Counted from the stretch's first letter, positions 7,849-16,776 are shown. The stretch is DNA of 64,000 nt from Fischerella muscicola PCC 7414 (GCF_000317205.1 NZ_AJLK01000065.1:1-64000); one strand, 5' to 3'. Made by a program: numbers and translations. The notes: generated by a model not told the origin, from the letters alone.

Positions 7849-8286
7849 ATGAACAAAATTCCCAAAGTTGACCGACAAAGAGAGCATCAGGCAAACGAGC
7901 GTACATTTCTGGCTTGGCTGAGAACATCGATCGCATTGATTGGTTTTGGTTTTGCCATTGCTAGGTTTGGTCTATTTTTGCGTCAGCTTAATTTAACGTT
8001 GGCACAACAAGAGCCACCATCACACGCTTTTTTTAATTCCGAAAATTTAGGGATTGCTTTAGTAATTTTTGGGATTATGACTATTGCCTTTGCAGCATGG
8101 CGATACAACCAAGCTTACTGGCAAATAGAGAAAGGCGACTATCGACCGATGCATTATATGGTTTGGGTGATAGCAGGAATAGTTATGCTGTTTGGATTTT
8201 TCAGTCTTCCTTTACTGATGATGCGGCAGAAAGTACCTCCTTCACAAAGGAAATTAACTCAGCCACTGTCTCGAAATTGGCGATGA
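7849..8286 (+). CDS. DUF202 (YidH-family) membrane protein
   Basis: Small inner-membrane protein of unknown function. It starts with the DUF202 hallmark NERTFLAWLRTSIALIGFGFAIARFG (residues 17-42), in which the conserved Arg and Leu precede the first helix. Two further helices follow (LGIALVIFGIMTIAFAAWRY and MVWVIAGIVMLFGFFSLPLL). The length of 145 residues is slightly above the family norm because of a polar tail. It is flanked by hli and rppA on the same strand but with gaps of about 190-200 bases, so it is probably independent. Confidence 0.85.
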   Translation: MNKIPKVDRQREHQANERTFLAWLRTSIALIGFGFAIARFGLFLRQLNLTLAQQEPPSHAFFNSENLGIALVIFGIMTIAFAAWRYNQAYWQIEKGDYRPMHYMVWVIAGIVMLFGFFSLPLLMMRQKVPPSQRKLTQPLSRNWR

Positions 8287-8384
8287 CTTCTAATTTTTTA
8301 TACCTCGCGCTTTGCGTCCTGTTTGTTCTCTTTTATAAGTATAAGTGGGCGCCCACCCCAGAATTTAAGTTCTCCTTAATCTAT

Positions 8385-8432
8385 CTCAAAATCTCACTGG
8401 TGGAAGACGAGAGGTAAATTTGGTTTTTCTAG
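8385..8432. repeat. Leader repeat upstream of rppA (copy 1)
   Basis: This 48-base block, ending in TTTGGTTTTTCTAG, is closely matched at 9881-9928 upstream of the sensor kinase gene: AATCTCACTG.TGGAAGA....GGTA..TTTGG.TTTTCTA. Two related genes sharing a copied leader suggests either a common regulatory site or a duplication that accompanied the split of the operon. Confidence 0.6.
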
Positions 8433-8485
8433 TATAAACAAGGAGGCTGGCAATTCAGGCGTTGCGTTGGTTGCCAGAGAACTTT

Positions 8486-9175
8486 ATGCGGATATTGTTG
8501 GTAGAAGACGATCCCGAACAATTAGAACCATTGCAGGGTGTGTTGTCGGAAGCTGGATATATTGTAGATGGCGTTGAAGATGGAGAAACTGCACAGTGGT
8601 TATTGTCCAAAAAAGATTATGACTTGTTAATTTTGGACTGGATGTTGCCCACAATTAGCGGGTTAAGTCTTTGCCGTCAATATCGACTTCTTGGCAAAAC
8701 TGCACCAGTGTTGATGCTCACTGCTAAGGATACTACACTGGATAAAGTCACGGGTTTAGATGCCGGAGCAGATGACTATCTTGTCAAACCTGCTGACTTG
8801 GTGGAACTCTTAGCGCGGGTACGTGCTTTAGGGAGGCGTTCTCCCCAATGGGTGGGAGATATTCTCAGTGTTGCAGATTTACAATTGCATTTAAACAACT
8901 TAACTGTTAAACGCAATCAAGTCAGTGTGGAATTATCACCACGAGAAGCTCAATTGCTAGAGTACCTGATGCGTCACCGCAACCAAGTCTTAACCCGTGA
9001 GCAGATTGAAGAAGCATTGTGGGAGTGGGGTACGGAACCGGAAAGTAATGCATTGACTGTGCTTGTACGCAAGTTGCGGCATCGCTTACAGTTAGTCGGT
9101 GCAGCGGATTGGATTAAAACTGTCTACGGTATGGGTTATAGTTTGAAAGCACCAGATAACTTAAATGCTTGTTAA
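8486..9175 (+). CDS. rppA: OmpR-family response regulator RppA
   Basis: DNA-binding response regulator. In Synechocystis the RppA/RppB pair responds to redox or nickel status and controls photosynthesis genes. The receiver domain (residues 1-115) has the acidic pocket MRILLVEDDPE, phospho-acceptor Asp in LLILDWMLP, LTAKD and LVKPAD. A winged-helix domain (about 130-225) follows with LSPREAQLLEYLMRHRNQVLTR and ESNALTVLVRKLRHRL. The receiver fold sets the start at ATG 8486; a TTG at 8462 has AAGGAGG but poor spacing and adds eight unneeded residues. The stop shares TTAA with the convergent gene at 9172. Confidence 0.88.
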   Translation: MRILLVEDDPEQLEPLQGVLSEAGYIVDGVEDGETAQWLLSKKDYDLLILDWMLPTISGLSLCRQYRLLGKTAPVLMLTAKDTTLDKVTGLDAGADDYLVKPADLVELLARVRALGRRSPQWVGDILSVADLQLHLNNLTVKRNQVSVELSPREAQLLEYLMRHRNQVLTREQIEEALWEWGTEPESNALTVLVRKLRHRLQLVGAADWIKTVYGMGYSLKAPDNLNAC

Positions 9176-9837
9176 TTTTTTATCCGATAGCTTACGAAGA
9201 TCCTGGCGTCTTCACGGGAAAGTCCCAGTTCCTCAGTGATCATGGCTTTTAGAGAGTTTAATTCTGTGACTGGAAACTCAAATTCTAATTTTTTAAGTAT
9301 AGAGTTGGCGGTATTGACCTCGACTTTGGCAAATCCCCGCTTTTTTTCTATTTCAGCTAGGATTCCTAGCACTTGAACCGCAGACTTCACTTGTATTTGT
9401 GTATCAGCTTGCAGAGTTTTTAGTTCACCAGACACTCCCAGTTCTTGAGCAATAATGGCTTTGAGAGAGTTTAATTCTGTAGCTGGAACTTTGAATATTA
9501 ACTTTTTGAGTACAGAGTTTGCGGTTTGAAGTTCAACCTCGGTAAACTCCCGCTCTTTTTCAATTTCAACTTCGGTTACTAGCACATTGGCAGCAAACTG
9601 TACTTTGGCTGTGTGCGTATCAGCTTGCAGCTTGTCTAGTGTAGTGTAAGAACGACTCAATAGTAGATTTGTTAGAGATTCCCCACCAAGTCCAAAAGCA
9701 ATTAGGAGCAGTGGCAGAGGCAGCAAATATTCTAGCTTGGAAGAGTGCAGTTTTTGCAATAATTGGGACAAGGACATACGGCAACGAGTTGGTAGATGAA
9801 AATCTGGGTAATACCATTTAGAATTAATCCTGAGCAT
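9172..9837 (-). CDS. Membrane-anchored protein with two internal repeats, between rppA and rppB
   Basis: No recognised family. After an N-terminal polar stretch and one hydrophobic anchor (residues about 37-60, LLPLPLLLIAFGLGG) come two copies of a ~65-residue helical unit: TLDKLQADT/TLQADTQ, then EIEK.R.F..VE..TANS.LKKL.F..P.TELNSLKA.I..ELG.S. The duplication covers about residues 67-135 and 137-203. The start may be at 9837 or at the ATG at 9777; neither has a strong ribosome site. It is transcribed against its neighbours, splitting the usually adjacent rppA and rppB, and overlaps the rppA stop by 4 bases. Confidence 0.6.
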   Translation of the reverse strand: MLRINSKWYYPDFHLPTRCRMSLSQLLQKLHSSKLEYLLPLPLLLIAFGLGGESLTNLLLSRSYTTLDKLQADTHTAKVQFAANVLVTEVEIEKEREFTEVELQTANSVLKKLIFKVPATELNSLKAIIAQELGVSGELKTLQADTQIQVKSAVQVLGILAEIEKKRGFAKVEVNTANSILKKLEFEFPVTELNSLKAMITEELGLSREDARIFVSYRIKN

Positions 9838-10174
9838 AGACCTGATATCTCACGTCTCTACATTTTCATACTCGCGCTCCCTTAGAATCTCACTGTTGGA
9901 AGATATGCTGGTAGGTTTGGCTTTTCTACCCTACATAGTAGAGGATTCTGCCTTAACCGAATGGCACGTTTTTTACGGGCTAGGGAAATGCCCAAACTTC
10001 AAAGATGCAGCAACACAGAGATATTTTTGAAACAAACTTTCCCCACGTCCTCGTAAGTACCTAAACAAATTACACATTCTCTATGCTGTTCCCTGTTTCA
10101 TGTTCCCCGTTAACTTTTATTTTGCCTAACCACTTATTTGTGTCTCCCCGTGTCCCCGTTCTCACCAAAGCCTA
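9838..10174. other. Intergenic leader of rppB
   Basis: About 340 bases between two divergent starts. It contains the second copy of the rppA leader repeat (9881-9928) and short TTCCCCGT/TGTCCCCGT direct repeats at 10080-10165 just before the kinase start. No small gene is evident. Confidence 0.4.
9881..9928. repeat. Leader repeat upstream of rppB (copy 2)
   Basis: This is the match to 8385-8432 described there. The spacing to the downstream gene differs: about 250 bases to the rppB start against about 55 bases to rppA. Confidence 0.6.
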
Positions 10175-11452
10175 ATGTTTCATCGTAGTCGCAGCAATTT
10201 AGCTCTGTGGTTTACCCTAACGATGGGGAGCATTTTGGTTATTTTTGCGGGAGTCCTTTACTACCAAGCAGTCTTAGATGAGCTAGAGGATCTTGATCGC
10301 CTACTCTATAAAAAATCTAGAGTTATGGCAGTGAACGCAAAGTACGACCTGCGTAAAAAACAGCTAGACCTGGAAAATGTGCCGCTGTTAGGAAGTAACG
10401 TACCACCACAGGGTACTGAATTTGTGTATGCGCGTTGGTACGATACTAAAGGGCAACTAGTGCAATTTTTCGGTACAGATCCAGAAGCACAGGTTAAAGC
10501 AACCCTTAGTTTTCAAACTCTCAAGATTACGTTTCATTCCTCAAAGGGAGTGCCTACCGTTACTTGGCTCCGTGAGTTAACGCTGCCCGTCTACCAGGAT
10601 AGTTTATTAATCGGTTATCTTCAAGTTGCAACGCCACTGACATCTGTCCAAAATAATCTGACTCAGCTACGCCTGGTTTTGCTTTTGACAGTACCAGTAA
10701 CTTTGGGGGTTATCGGTTTGGCCGGTTGGTATTTAGGGGGAATAGCAATGCAACCAATTCGTGACAGCTACAACCAGCTACAACGCTTCACATCTGATGC
10801 TTCCCATGAATTGCGATCGCCTTTGTCAGCTATTATTAGCAATGCCCAGTATGGCTTATTATCTAAATCTAATCATACAGAGGCACAGCGTCAGCGCTTT
10901 GGGAAGATTTTCGATGTCGCCAAATCAATGAATACTTTGATGAACAATCTGCTGCTTCTAGCGCGTCATGCAGGTCGATTATCTTCTGAATCTTTGCAAA
11001 AAGTTGACTTAAAGAGTGAGCTTCTACAGATAGCAGATGAATATACAACACAAGAGGCTGCAAAACATCTGAATCTAACTTACACTTTACCAATTGCCAG
11101 TGTGATTGTGCTGGGTGATGTCGGCTTGCTGCGTCAAGCAGTAGTTAATTTGCTCGATAATGCCTGCAAATATACTCCCGCTGGAGGTCAAGTGCAACTG
11201 CGACTATTCACCCAGTCACATTGGGCTGTGATTGAAGTGATAGACAATGGTATCGGTATTCCTGAAGCTGATTTACCGCATATTTTTGAGCGATTTTATC
11301 GGGTGGATAAAAAGCGATCGCGCAAAACTGGCGGATATGGCTTAGGGTTATCCATTGTCCAACAAATCATCTCTGCACACGGTGGTCATATTACTGTCAA
11401 AAGTGTAGTCGACAAGGGGTCAACTTTTCAAATCATTCTGCCACTCAAATAG
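10175..11452 (+). CDS. rppB: Sensor histidine kinase RppB
   Basis: Membrane sensor kinase, the expected phosphodonor of the RppA regulator 1 kb upstream. Residues 10-30 form the first helix, a periplasmic loop of about 135 residues follows, then a second helix (LVLLLTVPVTLGVIGLAGWYLGG, about 165-190). The HisKA domain has the phospho-acceptor in SDASHELRSPLSAI (about residue 214). The HATPase domain shows the N box LLDNACKYTP, DNGIGIPEADLPHIFERFYR and GGYGLGLSIVQQI. The length of 425 matches RppB. Separation from rppA by an opposing gene is unusual. The ATG follows a poor ribosome site. Confidence 0.85.
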   Translation: MFHRSRSNLALWFTLTMGSILVIFAGVLYYQAVLDELEDLDRLLYKKSRVMAVNAKYDLRKKQLDLENVPLLGSNVPPQGTEFVYARWYDTKGQLVQFFGTDPEAQVKATLSFQTLKITFHSSKGVPTVTWLRELTLPVYQDSLLIGYLQVATPLTSVQNNLTQLRLVLLLTVPVTLGVIGLAGWYLGGIAMQPIRDSYNQLQRFTSDASHELRSPLSAIISNAQYGLLSKSNHTEAQRQRFGKIFDVAKSMNTLMNNLLLLARHAGRLSSESLQKVDLKSELLQIADEYTTQEAAKHLNLTYTLPIASVIVLGDVGLLRQAVVNLLDNACKYTPAGGQVQLRLFTQSHWAVIEVIDNGIGIPEADLPHIFERFYRVDKKRSRKTGGYGLGLSIVQQIISAHGGHITVKSVVDKGSTFQIILPLK

Positions 11453-11953
11453 CCACATTATATCATGTTCGCTTGAATACTTATACTGTCGCGTGGGCTG
11501 GTAATAGGTAATCGGTAATGGGAAAAACCAATCACCAACAGTGAGGCATAATATTGTAAGCAATGAGTCGAACTTGATATTAGTTGGTGTTGTCACTTTC
11601 TGTTCACATTTTTTAGCAATACTGAAGATAGCTAGAGAAGGAGATTACTTACACTCCTTTAGACCTCTAACTGTTGTGTGTAATGGGTTTCAAACCCATA
11701 CGTGTTTTGACTGATAGAGAAATGGGGGAAAGTAAAAAGTTCAAAATAAAAAATTCTTGTGATTTTTAGCTTTTGACTTTTTCTCTCCCCATTTGTCTCT
11801 ATACTGCATCGCCACGAAAATCTTGAATGACAACTGGGATTAAATATTTAACTAAACTGCAAATGAAAAAGGTGAATTACTGATTTACTTTTTTATTTTT
11901 AGGTGTCAATCCAAAAATTAAATATTAGGTATGTTGATTCAGGAGGAAAAGAC
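11453..11953. other. Intergenic region with inverted repeats
   Basis: 500 bases without a gene. It holds the palindrome ATGGGTTTCAAACCCAT at 11683-11699 and a long imperfect inverted repeat at 11714-11802. The ribosome site AGGAGG at 11940-11945 belongs to the next gene. Confidence 0.45.
11714..11802. repeat. 89-bp imperfect inverted repeat (MITE-like)
   Basis: The left arm ATAGAGAAATGGGGG followed by AAGTAAAAAGTTCAAAA is mirrored by TTTTGACTTTTTCTCTCCCC and ATTTGTCTCTAT, with only a few mismatches and a ~25-base AT-rich centre. It could be a decayed miniature element or a structured transcript end of rppB. Confidence 0.5.
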
Positions 11954-13105
11954 ATGAAATTGTTGTCTATTGATGAACTAAAAACTCTAGTAGAACAACC
12001 AGACGGATATTGTGTCTCACTTTATATGCCTACTATTAAGTTGGGGGCAGAAACGCAACAAAATCCCATTAGATTTAAAAATTTGATGCGAGAAGCAGAG
12101 GAACAACTGATCAACAGTGGTCTTCGCGCTCAAGATGCCAGAGATTTGCTTCAACCAGTACAAGAAATTGATAAATATGAATTTTGGCAGCACCAAAGTG
12201 ATGGACTGGCAATTTTTATATCTAAAAATATGTTTAGCTATTACTGTTTACCACTTAATTTTGCAGAATTAGTAGTTGTTAATGACCGCTTTCACCTGAA
12301 GCCATTACTATCTCTACTGACAGGTGATGGACAATTTTATATCCTAGCTCTCAGTCAAAATCAAGTGAGATTATTTCAAGGTACACGTTATAGTGTGAAT
12401 GAGATTGAGTTAGAAAACGTGCCTCAAAGTCTTGCCGAGGCGCTGAAATATGATACTGCTGATAAACAGTTACAGTTCCATACTGGTACACCACAAGCAG
12501 GCGGTGGCGATCGCGCTGCAATATTTCATGGTCATGGTGCTGGTAATGATGAGGAAAAAGATAATATCCTGCGATACTTTCGTCTGGTGAATGAAGGACT
12601 GCAAGAATTGCTCAAGAATCAGCAAACACCTTTAGTATTGGCCGGGGTTGAATATCTGTTTTCAATTTACAAAGAAGCGAATACCTATCCCCATTTGATG
12701 GATGAAGGAGTTACAGGTAATCCAGACGAGTTAAAAGCAGAAGAGTTACACTCGTTAGCTTGGAAAATTGTCCAGCCTTACTTTGAGCAAGCTCAACAGG
12801 CAGATGCTGTTCGCTATCAAGAATTAGCAGGTACAGGGCAAACAAGTAACAACATTAAAGAAATTGTTCCTATGGCTTACTATAAGCTAGTTGATACTTT
12901 GTTTGTTGCGGTTGGTGTCCAGCAATGGGGACATTTTACTCCGGATGAGAATCAAGTTGAATTGCATCAACACAAAGAAATTGGTGACGAGGATTTAATG
13001 GATTTTGCTGCTATTCATACTTTATTAAACGGTGGAACAGTTTATGCAGTTGAGCCGCAAGCTGTACCAGATAATACACCGATAGCTGCTGTGTTCCGCT
13101 ACTAA
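11954..13105 (+). CDS. Bacterial archaeo-eukaryotic release factor (baeRF) family 7 protein
   Basis: The fold resembles eRF1 and Pelota, and the family is suspected to act in ribosome rescue or translation stress, without proof. It starts MKLLSIDELKTLVEQPDGYCVSLYMPT and continues with LLSLLTGDGQFYILALSQNQVRLFQG (residues ~115-145), a typical baeRF core strand set. A GGGDRAAIFHGHGAG loop near residue 190-210 and C-terminal DEDLMDFAAIHTLLNGGTVYAV end the protein. AGGAGG at 11940-11945 selects the ATG at 11954 over the upstream in-frame start at 11903. It is followed by mgtE after a 43-bp gap and may be co-transcribed. Confidence 0.78.
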   Translation: MKLLSIDELKTLVEQPDGYCVSLYMPTIKLGAETQQNPIRFKNLMREAEEQLINSGLRAQDARDLLQPVQEIDKYEFWQHQSDGLAIFISKNMFSYYCLPLNFAELVVVNDRFHLKPLLSLLTGDGQFYILALSQNQVRLFQGTRYSVNEIELENVPQSLAEALKYDTADKQLQFHTGTPQAGGGDRAAIFHGHGAGNDEEKDNILRYFRLVNEGLQELLKNQQTPLVLAGVEYLFSIYKEANTYPHLMDEGVTGNPDELKAEELHSLAWKIVQPYFEQAQQADAVRYQELAGTGQTSNNIKEIVPMAYYKLVDTLFVAVGVQQWGHFTPDENQVELHQHKEIGDEDLMDFAAIHTLLNGGTVYAVEPQAVPDNTPIAAVFRY

Positions 13106-13148
13106 CTTAATGTTGTGTCACTGTAAATCTTGATTAAGGAGGTGTCTT

Positions 13149-14546
13149 TTGAGCGAGAATCCACCTTCCTCTTCACGGCAACCCAGTGTGTCCCGGCAAG
13201 AACTTGTGGAGTTAGTGCGATCGCAACTCCAAGCACTGCTACAACAAAAAAACTTCCAGGGAGCAAAAGCTTTATTGGTACCTGTACAACCTGCGGATAT
13301 TGCCCAAGCGATCGAGGGTTTGCCAAAAGCTATGCAGGCTATAGCTTTTCGCTTACTTTCCAAACAAGAGGCTATTGAAGTCTATGAATATCTCGACTCC
13401 AGTATCCAGCAGTCCTTGATTGCAGAATTGAGGCAACAAGAAGTTCTGGAGATAGTAGATAAGATGTCGCCGGATGATCGAGCGCGACTATTTGATGAGT
13501 TACCCGCCATTGTTGTCCAGCAGCTATTGCAACAACTCAGTCCAGCCCAACGCGAAGCTACAGCCCTAATTCTAGGTTACAAAGAGGGCACTGCTGGGCG
13601 GATCATGACTACAGAGTATCTTTCTGTAAAGGAAGATTTAACAGTTAGCCAAGCGATCGAGCGGGTTCGCGTTTTAGCTAGTGCCACTGAAATTATCTAT
13701 TATCTTTACGTAACTGACAGAGAACGCCGCCTCACGGGAACTCTTTCCTTTAGGGATTTAGTGATTGCCCAGCCAGAACAAAGGCTGGGTGAAATTATGA
13801 CTCGTGATGTGATATTCGTCCACACAGATACAGATCAAGAAGAAGTAGCGCAAATTATCCAACGCTACGACTTAGTAGCTGTGCCTGTAGTGGATACCGA
13901 ACAGCGTCTAGTTGGTATTGTGACTGTGGATGACGTGCTAGATGTCTTAGAGCAAGAAACCACGGAAGATATTTACACTTTGGGTGGGGTGGAAGCTGGA
14001 GGCGATAACTATTTCCAGGCAAACGTGTTGACAGCAGCTCGTAAACGGGTTGTCTGGCTATTTGTCCTCTTAATTGCCAATACTGGCACTACTGCTGTCA
14101 TCAGCGCTCAGGAGAATGTTTTAGAACAAGTTGTTGCCTTAGCTGCCTTTATTCCCTTATTAATTGACACAGGTGGAAATGTGGGAGCGCAGTCTTCCAC
14201 AGTGGTAATTCGAGGTTTGAATCTTAGGGAAGTTGGCATCAAAAAAGCTTTGCAAGTAGTGACGCGAGAAACAATTACAGGGGCACTATTAGGGGTGATG
14301 CTAGGGATAGCAGTGATTTTCTGGGCTTACTTGCTGGAAGGTAGTTTGCCCATCGCCATGACTGTAGGGACGAGTTTGCTTACTATCACTATCTTAGCTG
14401 CGGTGTCAGGTTCTGGCTTACCTTTTTTATTTGGTGCGATCGGTTTAGATCCAGCCTTAATGTCAGCCCCCTTTATTACTTCTATTGTAGATGTTTTAGG
14501 AGTTTTTATTTATCTCATGCTAGCAAGAGCAATTTTACAACTATAA
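13149..14546 (+). CDS. mgtE: Magnesium transporter MgtE
   Basis: Magnesium channel of the cytoplasmic membrane gated by intracellular Mg2+. Order of parts: N domain of helical repeats (about residues 1-130), two CBS domains (about 135-260, with EIMTRDVIFVHTDTDQEEVAQI and LVGIVTVDDVLDVLE), a plug helix, and five membrane helices from about 285. The pore-lining motif LLIDTGGNVGAQSSTVVIRGL (about 336-356) is intact. The TTG start at 13149 is chosen because AGGAGG at 13137-13142 is ideally placed. 465 residues is normal for the family. Confidence 0.93.
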   Translation: MSENPPSSSRQPSVSRQELVELVRSQLQALLQQKNFQGAKALLVPVQPADIAQAIEGLPKAMQAIAFRLLSKQEAIEVYEYLDSSIQQSLIAELRQQEVLEIVDKMSPDDRARLFDELPAIVVQQLLQQLSPAQREATALILGYKEGTAGRIMTTEYLSVKEDLTVSQAIERVRVLASATEIIYYLYVTDRERRLTGTLSFRDLVIAQPEQRLGEIMTRDVIFVHTDTDQEEVAQIIQRYDLVAVPVVDTEQRLVGIVTVDDVLDVLEQETTEDIYTLGGVEAGGDNYFQANVLTAARKRVVWLFVLLIANTGTTAVISAQENVLEQVVALAAFIPLLIDTGGNVGAQSSTVVIRGLNLREVGIKKALQVVTRETITGALLGVMLGIAVIFWAYLLEGSLPIAMTVGTSLLTITILAAVSGSGLPFLFGAIGLDPALMSAPFITSIVDVLGVFIYLMLARAILQL

Positions 14547-14646
14547 AGAAGGTGCCAGTACTAGTCAATTGATTTTTATTATGAGCTTAAGACAAATTTA
14601 GAGACTGTTAAAAGAAACAGTTCATGCCAAAATCCACGCTCTCCGC

Positions 14647-14796
14647 TCATGCCCAAAGAGTATGCTGTTTGCGTGTAGCGCAATCATCAAAACGAAGCTC
14701 AAGGCTCTCCACAACTACATTCCGATAGGCAGCATAATCAACGTAGACAGAGGGGTTATCGATGAAAAATTCTTCAGCTTGATAAATTTTTAATAG
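14647..14796 (-). pseudogene. Coding-like remnant without a start
   Basis: On the minus strand a 49-codon frame runs from a TAA at 14797-14799 to TGA at 14647-14649. It reads FFIDNPSVYVDYAAYRNVVV, then ESLELRFDDCATRKQHTLWA, which has the look of real protein sequence. No ATG, GTG or ribosome site precedes it. It is probably the tail of a decayed gene; the family is not recognised. Confidence 0.3.
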
Positions 14797-14879
14797 TTAA
14801 TCATCCCATAGTTAGAAGATAGTTGAATAAATATTTTTACCATAGTAGGTAACAGATAAAAAAGTTGGAGAAAAAACAA

Positions 14880-15713
14880 ATGGCACTTGTAAAATTAGAA
14901 GATTTCTACCCCGACTATCGTGAAGATGGCTCTGACATTGATGACATCAAATCTTTTGATGTTTATGCTCAAACAAATGAAAAAGTTGGTTCAGTTCACG
15001 ATATTTTAGTTGATGAACAAACAGGTAAATTCCGCTATTTTGTAGTAGACACAGGCTTCTGGGTTTTTGGTAAAAAAGTTTTACTACCAGTCGGTCTTGC
15101 TGACATTCGTTACACTGACAAACGAATTTATGCCAAAGGTCTGACTAAAGAGCAAGTAGAAAACCTGCCCGACTTTGATAGCTTGGAAAGGGTTGATTAC
15201 GACTATGAAGAGCAAGTACGCGGAGTGTATCGTGGCTCAGTTGCTACTTATGGTATGACTCAGCCTGCTGCTTATGACCGCAGCAGTTACAACTACGAGC
15301 AAGAACCTTCACTTTACGACATTAACAGACAGGATAGTCAAACTTTAAAACTATACGAAGAACGGTTAATTGCTAACAAACAACGTCGCAAGACTGGTGA
15401 AGTTACCGTTGGGAAACACGTAGAAACGGATACAGCGCGTGTATCAGTTCCCGTTGAAAAAGAGCGAGTTGTTATTGAGCGCACAAATCCTACTAATGCT
15501 ACACCAACCAGTCCAGATCAGGCCTTTCGTGAAGGTGAAGCAGCTCGCATGGAAATTTACGAAGAAACACCCGATATTCACAAAGAAGCTGTTGTCCGCG
15601 AAGAAGTCCGAGTTAAGAAAGTTGTAGAACATGACACAGTTCAAGCTCAAGAAAATATTCGACGCGAAGAGCTTGACATAGATACCCAGGGTCGTCCCAT
15701 TGTGGACAAGTAA
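14880..15713 (+). CDS. PRC-barrel and DUF2382 domain protein
   Basis: Soluble stress-type protein of unknown biochemical role. Residues about 8-95 form a PRC-barrel (VYAQTNEKVGSVHDILVDEQTGKFRYFVVDTG and KKVLLPVGLADI). A flexible middle rich in Tyr and Gln follows. Residues about 150-275 are a DUF2382 unit starting LKLYEERLIANKQRRKTGEVTVGKHVETDTARVSVPVEKERVVIER and ending VQAQENIRREELDIDTQGR. This pairing is common in cyanobacteria and Deinococcus and linked to desiccation or general stress. GGAGA upstream supports ATG 14880; the frame is open further upstream but without better signals. Confidence 0.85.
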   Translation: MALVKLEDFYPDYREDGSDIDDIKSFDVYAQTNEKVGSVHDILVDEQTGKFRYFVVDTGFWVFGKKVLLPVGLADIRYTDKRIYAKGLTKEQVENLPDFDSLERVDYDYEEQVRGVYRGSVATYGMTQPAAYDRSSYNYEQEPSLYDINRQDSQTLKLYEERLIANKQRRKTGEVTVGKHVETDTARVSVPVEKERVVIERTNPTNATPTSPDQAFREGEAARMEIYEETPDIHKEAVVREEVRVKKVVEHDTVQAQENIRREELDIDTQGRPIVDK

Positions 15714-15845
15714 TGTCATGTTCGGTTGAACAATTAATATTATCCGCCCGTGTCGGTAATTCATAAGTCAGTGCGCTCCAAAGGGGGTTCCCTCCCCCAA
15801 TCCCCGACCGGGTTCGGGTTCGAGTCTTCCATTTAGAAGCTTTCT

Positions 15846-16352
15846 CTATCTTCTTAATGAATTTATTCGCTGTGTTATATAGTTTATTTGTTTATTATAG
15901 TTGTTGAGTTGGACAGCATATGAAGTTAAATTAGCTGCAACTTTAGCACAATGTTGAAAATTATCACGATTCAAACAATAATTAGTACCAACTGTTCCTA
16001 GACCTATCAAGAAGACTTTTGTAGTTGGATCTAGATTTTGTTCTAAAATTGCTGCAATTCCTACTCCTGAAACCAACACAGCAGCGGAGGCTTTTGGATT
16101 TGCTGGCATATAAAAACCCATTTCTGCCTCTAAATTTTCTGCTTGGATTTTGTAATTTTCCCTAAGTTGTAGCAATTGTTGAATTTGGTAGTTATATTGA
16201 GCTAATGCCACGCCTGGATTCAAGCAAGTCAGAGAAAGGGTGACACTTAAGAGTATCTTTTTGATAGCCGTTAAAGAATTGGAAGAGGGTTTGATAAAGT
16301 TAGTGATTGAAGTAGTAAGCATAGTTAGCTTCGTTTTGGTGACTAAAAACAC
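15846..16352 (-). CDS. Exported small protein, unknown
   Basis: Not recognised. It has a probable signal peptide (basic KPSSNSLTAIKK, hydrophobic ILLSVTLSLTCLNPGVALA, cleavage near residue 51). A coiled region QIQQLLQLRENYKIQAENLEAEM, a glycine-containing hydrophobic stretch with two cysteines (CLNRDNFQHC) and a polar helical tail follow. The first ATG at 16352 gives a long leader; ATG 16322 would give a more usual signal peptide. It is the last member of a minus-strand group starting with the caspase gene. Confidence 0.5.
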   Translation of the reverse strand: MFLVTKTKLTMLTTSITNFIKPSSNSLTAIKKILLSVTLSLTCLNPGVALAQYNYQIQQLLQLRENYKIQAENLEAEMGFYMPANPKASAAVLVSGVGIAAILEQNLDPTTKVFLIGLGTVGTNYCLNRDNFQHCAKVAANLTSYAVQLNNYNKQINYITQRINSLRR

Positions 16353-16413
16353 AGTAAATGATGGCTAAATCAAAAAAAATGGGATGTAAATAAATAAAAA
16401 GAAATTTGAGAAA

Positions 16414-16761
16414 TTATCTTCTCAAGTCGTATGCCCAATAAGCGGTGCTGAGTTTGAGAGTGTCATCACAAGAGTAATTGGCAGCAATAATTCTTAGTCC
16501 TCTTAATTTATCTATAAATCTTTCGTAGGGTGTGGACTTTAAGCTTTTATCTAATAGCGTCCAGGTTCGGGCTTGGGAATGATATTGAAATTTACCGTAA
16601 GCTATTGCTAGTTTAATCATGTCCCAATTAATTGCTCTTTGTTGCAAGCGTCGGTTAAAGTGATTGTGGTCTTTCGCACAACAAAAAATTTCGATTCGGG
16701 GTAGATTGTTGATGATGTCATCGGAACTAATTAATTGACTGAGTTCCTTTTGGAATTTCAT
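16414..16761 (-). CDS. Small basic protein, DUF4258-like
   Basis: A 115-residue protein whose middle reads HNHFNRRLQQRAINWDMIKLAIAYGKF. This resembles DUF4258 or RelE-like toxins (HaxxRxxqRgI...i..Ai..G). It continues to a C-terminal LRGLRIIAANYSCDDTLKLSTAYWAYDLRR that would close a small beta sheet. A toxin role is inference only, and no antitoxin partner is visible. It begins 16 bases after the stop of the STAND fragment and may have inserted into or been exposed by loss of that gene's 3' part. Confidence 0.5.
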   Translation of the reverse strand: MKFQKELSQLISSDDIINNLPRIEIFCCAKDHNHFNRRLQQRAINWDMIKLAIAYGKFQYHSQARTWTLLDKSLKSTPYERFIDKLRGLRIIAANYSCDDTLKLSTAYWAYDLRR

Positions 16762-16776
16762 GGATTTTACCTTGCT

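Noticed and set aside
15770..15835. GGGTTCGGGTTCGAGTC resembling a tRNA T-arm
   Set aside because: No acceptor, D-arm or anticodon stem can be folded around it, and the flanking GGGGGTTCCCTCCCCC is a simple hairpin. At most a tRNA fragment.
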